Shown: positions 25,545 to 33,401 of the stretch, piece by piece | Position numbering within the stretch: position 1 is the stretch's first letter | Layout: every line of letters begins with the position of its first letter | Assembly (NCBI GenBank): GCA_902802305.1 | Contig: CADCLG010000003.1 | Location: forward strand, 62,001 to 126,000 | Source: an uncultured Spirochaetaceae bacterium | GTDB taxonomy: Bacteria > Spirochaetota > Spirochaetia > Treponematales > Treponemataceae | DNA: 64,000 nt | Direction: 5' to 3' | Translations under genes and position numbers: made by a program | The notes under the pieces: generated by a model | Told to the model about the DNA's origin: nothing | Seen by the model: the letters and a program-made list of their open reading frames with translations, nothing else | Database searches by the model: none

Positions 25545-25591
25545 TTAAAGCATAAACTGCCCTTTCGGGTGAAAAATAAGGAGATTTAAGA

Positions 25592-27034
25592 ATGAAAAGA
25601 CTTTTACGTAAAAGTGCATTGCTGGGAATCGCAGCATTACTGGTATTCACTGGCTGTTCAAAAACAAAAGGACCTGCCAGAGATAAAATTCAAGTTATGG
25701 TTGGTTTTGGTACAGGTACAGATCCTTCACAGATTGCAGTTCATGAGGCACTTCAGAAAGAATTCAACGATACCATTGGTAAAGAGAAGGGAATTGAGTT
25801 GGAATTCCTTACCGTTCAGTATGCAGACTCTGAACAGAAATTCACTACACTTGTAGCTGGAAATATGACACCAGATATTTGTGGTCCTGTTGGAGTAATG
25901 GGAGTTGGCAAATTTATTGATGAATGGATGGATATTACTCCTTATCTGGAAAAAGATGGAATTAATTTGAATGATTATGATGATCAGCTTGTTGACAGTA
26001 TGAGATACAACATCAACGGAGAAAACAAGCTTGTTGGTCTTCCAATCGGATATTATCCATCAGTTCTTTACTATAACGAAGATATTTTTGACCGTGCAGG
26101 AATTGATTACCCTCCAACAACATGGGGAACAAAAGACTGGACTTATGAAAAACTTATCGACATTGCTCGCAAAATGACATTGGATAAGAACGACAACAAT
26201 ACATACTCTCCAGATTTCAACATGGAATATGTAACACAGTTCGGATATGACGGAACAGACTGGGCTCCATGGCGTGCTTGGATTGGAAAATACTTTGACA
26301 AGAAGGGAAACCCTGTTTCTCTTGGTGTTTCAGCAGATTATAAAACTGCTCAGATGAACTCACCAGAATGGAAGAAAGCATTCAAAGATTTACAGGATCA
26401 GATTTATACATACAAAGTTAGACCAAGTTCAGATTCAGCTGCTGGTGCTGCTTTGTTTGGTGATAACGACCCTCTTGGTTCAAACAAGTGTGCTATGTGG
26501 GAAGTATTCTCTTGGATGAGCTATGCTTACGAAGGTTGGGATGCTAACTTCAAGTGGAACATTGCTCCAATTCCTTCTTTGGATGGACACATTGTTTCTG
26601 CAACAAATATCGATACATTCGTTATGTGTAAGAGTGCAAAGAACCACGACAAAGCTTGGGAAGTTTACAAATGGCTCTTCAAACCAGAGAACTACATCAG
26701 ACTTAACAAGAACTATGGTGGAATTCCTGCTATGAAACAGTTCCAGAAATCATGGATTGATGAAAGAAAGAACGGTGTTGTTGATGAAAATGGCGAAGTT
26801 ATTGAAGAAGGTCGTCCAAATATCAACTGGCAGGTTCTTATTGATGCTGGTGCTTATGCTGATAATCCAAACAATGAAGCATGGGTTCCTAACTTCGGTA
26901 AAGTTTGGGATGCAATGGAAGGTGCTATGGCAAATGTAATTTCTGGTCTTTCAGAAGATACAGACGAAGTTGCAGAAGAGCTTAATAAAGAAGTTCAGGG
27001 GTACCTTGACGAATATTGGGCAAGCCATAAGTAA
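25592..27034 (+). CDS. CUT1-type sugar-binding lipoprotein
   Basis: Extracellular solute-binding protein of an ABC sugar importer, 480 residues. The signal ends LLVFTGCSK (lipobox Cys near residue 22). The body matches the UgpB/MalE-like family: FTTLVAGNMTPDICGP, LPIGYYPSVLYYNEDIFDRAGI, SNKCAMWEVFSW and NHDKAWEVYKWLF. It leads an operon with two permeases, a TIM-barrel protein and two lipoproteins, and faces the GH94 phosphorylase. This suggests a beta-linked oligosaccharide ligand. The ligand itself cannot be read from sequence. Confidence 0.9.
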   Translation: MKRLLRKSALLGIAALLVFTGCSKTKGPARDKIQVMVGFGTGTDPSQIAVHEALQKEFNDTIGKEKGIELEFLTVQYADSEQKFTTLVAGNMTPDICGPVGVMGVGKFIDEWMDITPYLEKDGINLNDYDDQLVDSMRYNINGENKLVGLPIGYYPSVLYYNEDIFDRAGIDYPPTTWGTKDWTYEKLIDIARKMTLDKNDNNTYSPDFNMEYVTQFGYDGTDWAPWRAWIGKYFDKKGNPVSLGVSADYKTAQMNSPEWKKAFKDLQDQIYTYKVRPSSDSAAGAALFGDNDPLGSNKCAMWEVFSWMSYAYEGWDANFKWNIAPIPSLDGHIVSATNIDTFVMCKSAKNHDKAWEVYKWLFKPENYIRLNKNYGGIPAMKQFQKSWIDERKNGVVDENGEVIEEGRPNINWQVLIDAGAYADNPNNEAWVPNFGKVWDAMEGAMANVISGLSEDTDEVAEELNKEVQGYLDEYWASHK

Positions 27035-27058
27035 TACCTTAAATTAACCAAAAAAAAA

Positions 27059-27096
27059 CGGATGAGTGCCTTAGTTATTGCGAAGGTACTTATCCG
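27059..27096 (+). other. intercistronic stem-loop after the binding-protein gene
   Basis: CGGATGAGTGCCTT pairs with AAGGTACTTATCCG (14 pairs including two G-U). The nearest T-run is 8 or more bases downstream. It probably protects or partially terminates the mRNA so that binding protein exceeds permease. Confidence 0.6.
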
Positions 27097-27134
27097 GATA
27101 ACAAAACTTTTTTTATTAAAAAAAGGAGGATACT

Positions 27135-28043
27135 ATGTCAGAAAAAATACATAGAATAAACCAGAAGAGAAATAATAATATTCTGGGCTATGCGTTTATA
27201 AGCCCATGGCTTATAGGATTCATAGTGTTTACTGCAGGTCCAATGATTGCTTCGTTAATCCTTTCGTTTACAAGATATGATGGTCGTAACCCGGCTGAAT
27301 TTATTGGATTCAGTAATTTTACAGGGCTTATCCATGATAAATACGTATGGAATTCACTGAAAGTTACTTTTAAATTTGCATTTTTGTCTATCCCGATTGG
27401 AATTGTTTGCGGATTTTTACTTGCTTACATGCTTAACATGAATGTTCCTGGAATGAAAGGCTGGAGAACTCTTTATTATTTACCATCCCTTATTTCCGGA
27501 GTTGTAGTTGCCATGTTGTGGCGCGGTCTTTTTGATGACCAATATGGTGTTATAAACTTTTTAATCAGACAATTCGGAGGCTCAGCGCCAAAATGGCTGC
27601 TGGATCCAAAATATACGCTTTATTGTTTCCTTTTCCTGTCCGTTTGGGGATGTGGTGGAGGAATGATTATTTACCTTTCTGGACTTCAGGGGATTCCTAC
27701 AGAACTTTATGAAGCAGCAGAGCTTGATGGTTGTAACAGATGGCAGCAGTTGTGGCATGTAACAATTCCACAGATGACACCAATCCTCTTCTATCAGCTT
27801 ATTATGGGAATTATCGGAACCTTCCAGTACTTTGCTGAACCAATGGTTTTGACAAAAGGTGGACCTGCACATTCAACCGAGTTCTTCAACCTCTATCTTT
27901 ACAACAACGCATTTAAGTATCAGAAGATGGGATATGCCTCTGCACTTGCCTGGATTCTTTTCGTAATCATTCTTCTTCTTACCATGCTTGTATTCAAGAG
28001 TTCAGATATGTGGGTATTCTACGATAATGAGGTGAAAAAATGA
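27135..28043 (+). CDS. CUT1 ABC permease, MalF-like
   Basis: Inner-membrane permease of 302 residues with six predicted helices. The EAA loop ELYEAAELDGCNRWQQLWHVTIPQMTP contacts the ATPase. AAAGGAGG lies 6 bases before ATG. It overlaps the next permease by four bases (ATGA). It works with the lipoprotein before it and with a shared ATPase (MsmK/UgpC type) that must be encoded elsewhere, since none is in the window. Confidence 0.9.
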   Translation: MSEKIHRINQKRNNNILGYAFISPWLIGFIVFTAGPMIASLILSFTRYDGRNPAEFIGFSNFTGLIHDKYVWNSLKVTFKFAFLSIPIGIVCGFLLAYMLNMNVPGMKGWRTLYYLPSLISGVVVAMLWRGLFDDQYGVINFLIRQFGGSAPKWLLDPKYTLYCFLFLSVWGCGGGMIIYLSGLQGIPTELYEAAELDGCNRWQQLWHVTIPQMTPILFYQLIMGIIGTFQYFAEPMVLTKGGPAHSTEFFNLYLYNNAFKYQKMGYASALAWILFVIILLLTMLVFKSSDMWVFYDNEVKK

Positions 28044-29083
28044 GGACAATAGAATCACTTGAACGCCGCAGAAAAATTATAGCATTAATAATTTTAGCTT
28101 TGGGTAGTATTTTTATCCTTTATCCTGTAGCGGGAATGCTTTGTAATTCATTTTCATCAAAAACTGTAATTAAGACAGTTCCTGCCTCTTTAATTCCTAT
28201 CGAAGGAAAACAGGTATCTGTTCCAAATTACGGAACTCCAGGAAAAAAATATTTCTTGTATAACGTAGAAGTTAATGGTCAGAAGAGACAGCTTGCTTAT
28301 GTGGATAAGGAAGATAAAATGTGGAAATATGTAAATCCTGATAATCCATCAGAGTTTTATCTTCTTCCTCCTGCAACACCTGATATGCGTGTAAGAACAG
28401 TTAAGTTCAATTGGCCTAACTATTCAGAAGCTTTAAAGAAATCTCCATTCCCTCGTTATATTCTTAATACATTGTTCATTCTTATCATAGCAACAGTAGG
28501 TGCCGTTCTTTCTGCAACTCTTGTTGCCTATGGTTTTGCAAGATTTAAGTTTAAGGGAAGAAACACCTTGTTTATCCTCTTGCTTTCTACAATGATGCTT
28601 CCGTCTCAGGTTACTCTCATTCCAAGCTTTGTAATGTACAACTGGTTGGGCTGGTACAATACTTATCTTCCACTTACAGTTCCTGCCTTCTTTGCTTGTA
28701 GTGCCATGAACGTTTTCCTTGTACGCCAGTTTATGATGGGGCTTCCTCTTGAACTTGATGAAGCTGCAAAAATAGACGGATGTGGACCTCTCAGAATCCT
28801 CTGGAGTGTAATTGTACCTCAGGCAAAACCGGTATTACTTACAATTGGTCTTAACACTGCAATTTTCTGGTGGAATGATTATTACTATGCCCTTATTTAT
28901 ATTCAGGACAAGATGAAGTACACAGTTTCATTGGGACTTCAGTCATTCAATGCACTTTATTTTAATAACAGCGGACTTATGGCAGCAGCTACAATCATGA
29001 TGATGATTCCACCTGTTATTATCTTCTTTGCATTCCAGAAGTACTTTATTCAAGGTACCGTTATTTCCGGCGTTAAGGGATAA
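28040..29083 (+). CDS. CUT1 ABC permease, MalG-like, with periplasmic insert
   Basis: 347 residues, longer than the usual 275-290. About 75 extra residues lie between the first helix and the core, including VPNYGTPGKKYFLYNVEVNG, probably in the periplasm. The core then has the LDEAAKIDGCGPLRILWSVIVPQ EAA loop and ends KYFIQGTVISGVKG, typical of MalG-like subunits. The start overlaps the MalF-like gene, with GAGGTG upstream. Confidence 0.9.
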   Translation: MRTIESLERRRKIIALIILALGSIFILYPVAGMLCNSFSSKTVIKTVPASLIPIEGKQVSVPNYGTPGKKYFLYNVEVNGQKRQLAYVDKEDKMWKYVNPDNPSEFYLLPPATPDMRVRTVKFNWPNYSEALKKSPFPRYILNTLFILIIATVGAVLSATLVAYGFARFKFKGRNTLFILLLSTMMLPSQVTLIPSFVMYNWLGWYNTYLPLTVPAFFACSAMNVFLVRQFMMGLPLELDEAAKIDGCGPLRILWSVIVPQAKPVLLTIGLNTAIFWWNDYYYALIYIQDKMKYTVSLGLQSFNALYFNNSGLMAAATIMMMIPPVIIFFAFQKYFIQGTVISGVKG

Positions 29084-29108
29084 TTAAGAAAGTAATAAGG
29101 ATGATTTT

Positions 29109-30065
29109 ATGTATGGAGTCAAACTTTACCTAGTTCCAGAGAATCTGGATAAAACAATAGAAAAGTGGCATCAACTCGGATTTGATACCTTGTTTATTGG
29201 GCAGTCATGCAAACATGATACAGATTTTCTGGAAAGACTCCAGAAAGAAAAGTTTTTTGTTAATCTTATTGAACCGGTTTTTCTGGCAGAAAATAATATT
29301 AACAAAAAATACCTTGCAATAAAAAAGGACGGAACTCAGGCAGTAGACAGCTGGGTAAGATTTATCTGTCCTTCAAATAGAAAAATGATGTCTGCTTTTT
29401 ACAGGCGGATTAAAAAAGATGCATGTCTGCCTGTAAACAGTTTAAGTCTGGATTTTATCCGCTTTTTCCAGTTTTGGGAAATGATGAATCCTCAGCAGGA
29501 GCACCCGGATTTAGTTCAGACTTGTTACTGCAAAAAATGTCAGAAAGCGCAAAAAAAGTTCCCCTCTGTAGAAGAGTGGCGGTGTTCAGTAGTCAGCTCG
29601 GTAGTAGAGAATAGCGAAAAAATCATTAAAAACAAATGCAGCTCTAAGCTTATAGGATTGCACCTTGTTCCATGGACAAAAGATACTTTTGGAAATGCAC
29701 GCCAGGAAATCCTGGGGCAAAACTTAAAAATGTTAAAGTCGCATGTTTCTTTCTTTACGCCAATGCTTTACCATCACATGCTTCATCAGAAGCCTGCTTA
29801 TGTTCTCCAGACGCTGGAATTGCTGGAAAAAGAAGTTGATGGCAAGGTTCCCTTTATTCCGTCAATTCAGGCAAAAGAATATTACAGACAGGACACTTTG
29901 ACTGTTGAAGAAATAACAGAAACTGCCAGACTCTGTTTGAATCGTGAAGATAACAAAAAAAATCTTGTTTACTTTCAGTGGACTGATATAGAAGAAAATC
30001 CAAAATTATATAATTCACTTGTGCAGCTGAACTGCGAATTAGGAGAAAAAAATGAAAAAAACTAA
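29109..30065 (+). CDS. TIM-barrel protein, putative glycosidase of unknown family
   Basis: 318 residues, without signal peptide, so cytosolic. SLDFIRFFQFWEMM resembles the hlDyIR strand of GHL10/DUF4015-type hydrolases, and the CYCKKCQKAQKKFPSVEEW block with two CxxC-like pairs is also seen in some uncharacterised GH-like barrels. Later strands include IGLHLVPWT, FFTPMLYHHM and VPFIPSIQA. No catalytic pair can be assigned. It is cotranscribed with the sugar importer, so a role in processing imported oligosaccharides is an inference. The next gene starts inside its last codons. Confidence 0.55.
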   Translation: MYGVKLYLVPENLDKTIEKWHQLGFDTLFIGQSCKHDTDFLERLQKEKFFVNLIEPVFLAENNINKKYLAIKKDGTQAVDSWVRFICPSNRKMMSAFYRRIKKDACLPVNSLSLDFIRFFQFWEMMNPQQEHPDLVQTCYCKKCQKAQKKFPSVEEWRCSVVSSVVENSEKIIKNKCSSKLIGLHLVPWTKDTFGNARQEILGQNLKMLKSHVSFFTPMLYHHMLHQKPAYVLQTLELLEKEVDGKVPFIPSIQAKEYYRQDTLTVEEITETARLCLNREDNKKNLVYFQWTDIEENPKLYNSLVQLNCELGEKNEKN

Positions 30066-30951
30066 AATTATTCTAACAGCATTAAGTATGACTTGTATTC
30101 TTTTAAACCTTTCCTGTAAAAAAAGCACGCCAAAGCAGCCAAAAACTGCGCCTGTTTCTTTTGCAGGCGTACGAGCATCAAATTATGGAATTAAACCATT
30201 CCCAAGTGTAAAAGAATGGTCTGCTTATGCAGAAAAAGTAAGCGAAAGCTTCCCAGGTAGTGCTCCAGCATTTGTATGGATTGTAGGGCATGTTGAAGGT
30301 AATGGTATTCAGAAAAACTGCATGGTAAACTTTCCTCTTGAAAAACCAATTGAATATGTAAACGATTTCCCTGTTGATGAAAACGAAGACTTCTTAAAGG
30401 TTTGTGATGAAAAAGGCTATAAAGTTTGGCTGCAGGTAGAACCAGGTGATGCTGATTTGGTTTCTCTTGCTTATCAGACAATGAAACATTATAAAAACCA
30501 TCCTAGCGTACAGGGCTTTGGTGTAGATGTTGAATGGTACCGTTCTGGCGGAACAGACGGATATGGAACACCACTTACTGATGACCTTGCAAAAAAGATT
30601 GATAAGGCAATTAAAAAAGTCGACCCAAGATTCAATTATTTTGTAAAGCACTGGGATTCTGAATGGCTTCCACCTACATATCGTTCAGACATTATTTTTG
30701 TAAACGATAGTCAGGGACACGGTTCTTTAAAGGCTATGACAAAATCATTTAAAGAATGGGCAGAGTATTATTCACCAAATACTGTAGTTTATCAGATTGG
30801 TTATGAATCTGATTATAAAATCTGGTCTCAGTATGCAAATCCAGTTCAGGAAATTGGCTCAGTTTTGGCAGAAGGTTGTTCAGAAGACCAGCACTGCGGA
30901 ATTATTTGGGTTGATTTCACACTTAAAAAGATGATTAACAAATTAAAATAA
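30052..30951 (+). CDS. lipoprotein of unknown family, paralogue of the next gene (glycosidase-like)
   Basis: 299 residues. Lipoprotein signal ends LLNLSC. The mature protein starts with FAGVRASNYGIKPFPS and alternates strands and helices like a barrel. WIVGHVEG, VWLQVEPGDADL, GFGVDVEWY, FVKHWDSEWLPP, IIFVNDSQG, YQIGYESD and GIIWVDF are each shared with the following gene. GFGVDVEW recalls the DxxDxDxE strand of GH18, but the match is too weak to name the family. AGGAG lies before ATG, and the gene overlaps the TIM-barrel gene by 14 bases. Likely a surface enzyme feeding the importer. Confidence 0.6.
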   Translation: MKKTKIILTALSMTCILLNLSCKKSTPKQPKTAPVSFAGVRASNYGIKPFPSVKEWSAYAEKVSESFPGSAPAFVWIVGHVEGNGIQKNCMVNFPLEKPIEYVNDFPVDENEDFLKVCDEKGYKVWLQVEPGDADLVSLAYQTMKHYKNHPSVQGFGVDVEWYRSGGTDGYGTPLTDDLAKKIDKAIKKVDPRFNYFVKHWDSEWLPPTYRSDIIFVNDSQGHGSLKAMTKSFKEWAEYYSPNTVVYQIGYESDYKIWSQYANPVQEIGSVLAEGCSEDQHCGIIWVDFTLKKMINKLK

Positions 30952-30964
30952 AACAGGTAATTAA

Positions 30965-31975
30965 ATGGGAAGATTAAAAAATAAAAGTATTGCAAAATTA
31001 CATAGAAGAATATTATCAATTACAGGAGTTCTTTTTCTTATGACAACTGGTATTTCCTGCTATTCATGCGCAAGTGACGGTGGCTCAAGTGTAAATGCTC
31101 AAGCAAAATGGGCAGGCTGCAGAAGCTCTGAATATGGAATTAAACCTTTTCCAACTTCAAGTGAATGGAAAACTTATGTAAATAAAATGACATCCTATTA
31201 CAAAGGAAGTACTGGGGCTCTAGTGTGGATTGTAGGAGGTGTTACCGAGTATTCTTCAAAACATCCAGAAATGAGTTGGACTTGTCATCTTAACTTTCCT
31301 GTAACTGATTCAGAACTTGCTGAAATTGGTTTATCAAAAAGCAGCAGCAGTCTTGAAGGAATAAGATTTGCTGAGGAAGATGAATATGAAGAATATTTTA
31401 CAGCCTTTGATAAAGCAGGCTATGATGTATGGCTTCAGGTTGAATCTGGAAAATGCGATTTGGAAACACTTGCTAAAATCGTAATGAATCATTATAAAAA
31501 GCATCCGTGCGTTAAAGGCTTTGGTATAGATGTTGAATGGTATAATCCAGGTAATTATAAAAATAATGATGGCGGTAAAGGTACAAGGTTCAAAGGATAT
31601 GGAACTCAATTGACTGGTGAAGTTGCAAAAAAAATAGACGCAACTGTAAAAGCAATAAAACCAAGCTATAATGTGTTTGTTAAACATTGGGATCCAAAAT
31701 GGCTTCCTGAAACTTTCCCTGCTGATATGATTTTTGTAAGCGATAGTCAGATGCATGAATCTCTTGAAGCAATGCAGCAACATTTTCAATATTGGGCTGA
31801 ATTATATTATCCAAATAATGTATTCTTCCAGATTGGTTATGATGAAGATGAAGATTTATGGGGTTCATACAAAAATCCTGCAAAAGAATTGGGTGCATAT
31901 CTTTTGAATGGTATAAAAGACCCTAATAAATGTGGAATCATCTGGGTAGACTTTACCCTCAAAAGTGTTTTGTAA
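30965..31975 (+). CDS. lipoprotein paralogue of the preceding gene
   Basis: 336 residues. It shares the whole plan of its neighbour: CRSSEYGIKPFP, LVWIVGGV, VWLQVESGKCDL, GFGIDVEWY, FVKHWDPKWLPE, MIFVSDSQ, FFQIGYDEDE and CGIIWVDFTL. Two insertions set it apart: one of about 20 residues before EEDEYEEYF and one around NPGNYKNNDGGKGTRF. The signal has a charged start (about 18 residues) and a lipobox either at TTGISC or YSCAS. It is the last gene of the operon. Conserved acidic residues in GFGxDVEWY are the best catalytic candidates. Confidence 0.6.
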   Translation: MGRLKNKSIAKLHRRILSITGVLFLMTTGISCYSCASDGGSSVNAQAKWAGCRSSEYGIKPFPTSSEWKTYVNKMTSYYKGSTGALVWIVGGVTEYSSKHPEMSWTCHLNFPVTDSELAEIGLSKSSSSLEGIRFAEEDEYEEYFTAFDKAGYDVWLQVESGKCDLETLAKIVMNHYKKHPCVKGFGIDVEWYNPGNYKNNDGGKGTRFKGYGTQLTGEVAKKIDATVKAIKPSYNVFVKHWDPKWLPETFPADMIFVSDSQMHESLEAMQQHFQYWAELYYPNNVFFQIGYDEDEDLWGSYKNPAKELGAYLLNGIKDPNKCGIIWVDFTLKSVL

Positions 31976-32028
31976 TATTTTTTGATTTCTTACAATTACT
32001 CTTACAATTATAATTATAATCTGCAGTT

Positions 32029-33252
32029 CTAATAATTTGCTTTGTGTAACTGGAGATGCTTAAGTCCTTTTTCCTGCAATTCAAAGGCGGCATCCCAGTC
32101 AAAGCATTTTATCCAGGACTGATTATCGGTTTCCATTACAACGAACATCCGCTGTAAGTATTTAAATGCCGCTCCTTCTGCAATTTCGTATTCATTGTTT
32201 TTACAAATATCTAAAGTTACGTTGAACTTTTCTAAAGCTTTGTTAAACTGAGGCACTTTGTCGGCAATTGTTGCAAGAATAAAATCTTTTTTACTGTCTT
32301 CCTGCCCATAAAAAAGGATTTTTGAAGGGCCCAATAGCGGAATAAAAACTGTAAGCGTTTTGAATAAATCTGCAATCCACAAGGAATAGGCTTCATCATC
32401 TTTTAGAAGAGAATCAATTACAGAATCTGGTAAACCTGTTTGAACAGAAGATTGTCCCTTCCACGAGGTTGAAATATATTCACCGGCAGAAAAATTGCTT
32501 CCATGAATGATATTTCCTTTTATAGCTATTGAAATACCGACACCTATTCCTTTTTGATTTTCATTGAGGAAAGCTTTTTTACCTTCCATATTTTTGGTCA
32601 GAACGCAGATAAAATCTTCTTTTTCGTTATTAGCAAACTGCTTCCATGAAAGACAGCGGGCATCGTTTTCGGGAATGCAGGGGATACCATAACGGTCATA
32701 AAAAGCTTCAGAAAAGTTAAAATCGTGCAGCCCAAAAACCTCTGATGATTTGATTATTCCTCTGTCTACATCTACAATACCAGGAATACTTACGCACAGA
32801 CCAATAACCGGAATATTAAGCTTTTCTACCGGCTCAATCAGACTTTCAATAATTGAATCCATTGCATAAATAAAGTTTTTTTCAGGGCTTGTTTGTGGCT
32901 GCTCTATAGCTGGTGTGTCAGCACTGGTTTTATAAAGAATTGAACCGTCAATTGAAAGTACGACAACAGAATATTTTTCGTACTGTAATTCAATTCCTAT
33001 GACACAGGCGAAATCTTTGTTTATTGAAAGAAAAATTGGTTTTCGGCCACCACGACTGGTTGAGTTTCCGCTGGTTCCTTCTTTTACAAGACCTTTTTCA
33101 ATTAATGAAGAAATTATATTTGTGATTGTAGACCTGTATAAATCAAGTTTTTTAGAGATGGCAATTCTTGAAATATTTTTACTTCTCCAGACACTCTCAA
33201 AAACCGACGAAATATTTGTGTTTTTCTGATACTGGTTGTTACTGATATACAT
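32029..33252 (-). CDS. ROK-family transcriptional regulator
   Basis: NagC/XylR-type sugar-responsive regulator, 407 residues. An N-terminal winged helix (ISRIAISKKLDLYRSTITNIISSLIEKGLV) is followed by the linker TSRGGRKPIFLSI. The ROK sugar-kinase fold has IGIELQYEKYSVVVLSIDGSI, IPVIGLCVSIPGIVD and NDARCLSWKQF. The classic zinc cluster (CxCGxxGC) is not visible, so the sensor may be divergent. It lies between the two sugar importers and could control either. Two direct repeats overlap its promoter. Confidence 0.85.
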   Translation of the reverse strand: MYISNNQYQKNTNISSVFESVWRSKNISRIAISKKLDLYRSTITNIISSLIEKGLVKEGTSGNSTSRGGRKPIFLSINKDFACVIGIELQYEKYSVVVLSIDGSILYKTSADTPAIEQPQTSPEKNFIYAMDSIIESLIEPVEKLNIPVIGLCVSIPGIVDVDRGIIKSSEVFGLHDFNFSEAFYDRYGIPCIPENDARCLSWKQFANNEKEDFICVLTKNMEGKKAFLNENQKGIGVGISIAIKGNIIHGSNFSAGEYISTSWKGQSSVQTGLPDSVIDSLLKDDEAYSLWIADLFKTLTVFIPLLGPSKILFYGQEDSKKDFILATIADKVPQFNKALEKFNVTLDICKNNEYEIAEGAAFKYLQRMFVVMETDNQSWIKCFDWDAAFELQEKGLKHLQLHKANY

Positions 33253-33300
33253 AAAATATAATTTCCTTTCTTTTAAAAGTTATAATCTAATCGAGTTATT

Positions 33301-33337
33301 GTCAATAAAGGTGTAATGTGGTCAATAAATGTGTAAT
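33301..33337. promoter_or_regulatory. direct repeats over the ROK promoter
   Basis: GTCAATAAAGGTGTAAT (33301-33317) and GTCAATAAATGTGTAAT (33321-33337), 16 of 17 identical and two DNA turns apart. On the minus strand the first contains TTGACA, the likely ROK -35, with TATAAC further on. Probable autoregulatory site. Confidence 0.5.
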
Positions 33338-33345
33338 AAATGAAA

Positions 33346-33379
33346 GAAGGCCGCCTTTTTAAGACGACCTTCTTTTTTT
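33346..33379 (-). terminator. hairpin after the Lpl-type importer operon
   Basis: GAAGGTCGTCTT, loop, AAGGCGGCCTTC on the minus strand pairs completely with two G-U pairs and is followed by TTTCATTTATT. The opposite strand has a seven-T run, so direction is not certain. Confidence 0.5.
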
Positions 33380-33401
33380 ACCATAGAAAGTTTAAATCAG
33401 C

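Noticed and set aside
25347..25591. Riboswitch in the divergent GH94/importer region
   Set aside because: The region is fully accounted for by two promoters, two operator-like sites and one inverted repeat; no conserved aptamer pattern is visible and the leaders are short.
31334..31789. Open frame of 151 codons antisense to the second lipoprotein paralogue
   Set aside because: Aromatic- and isoleucine-rich composition typical of reverse-strand reading of AT-rich genes; no ribosome-binding site.
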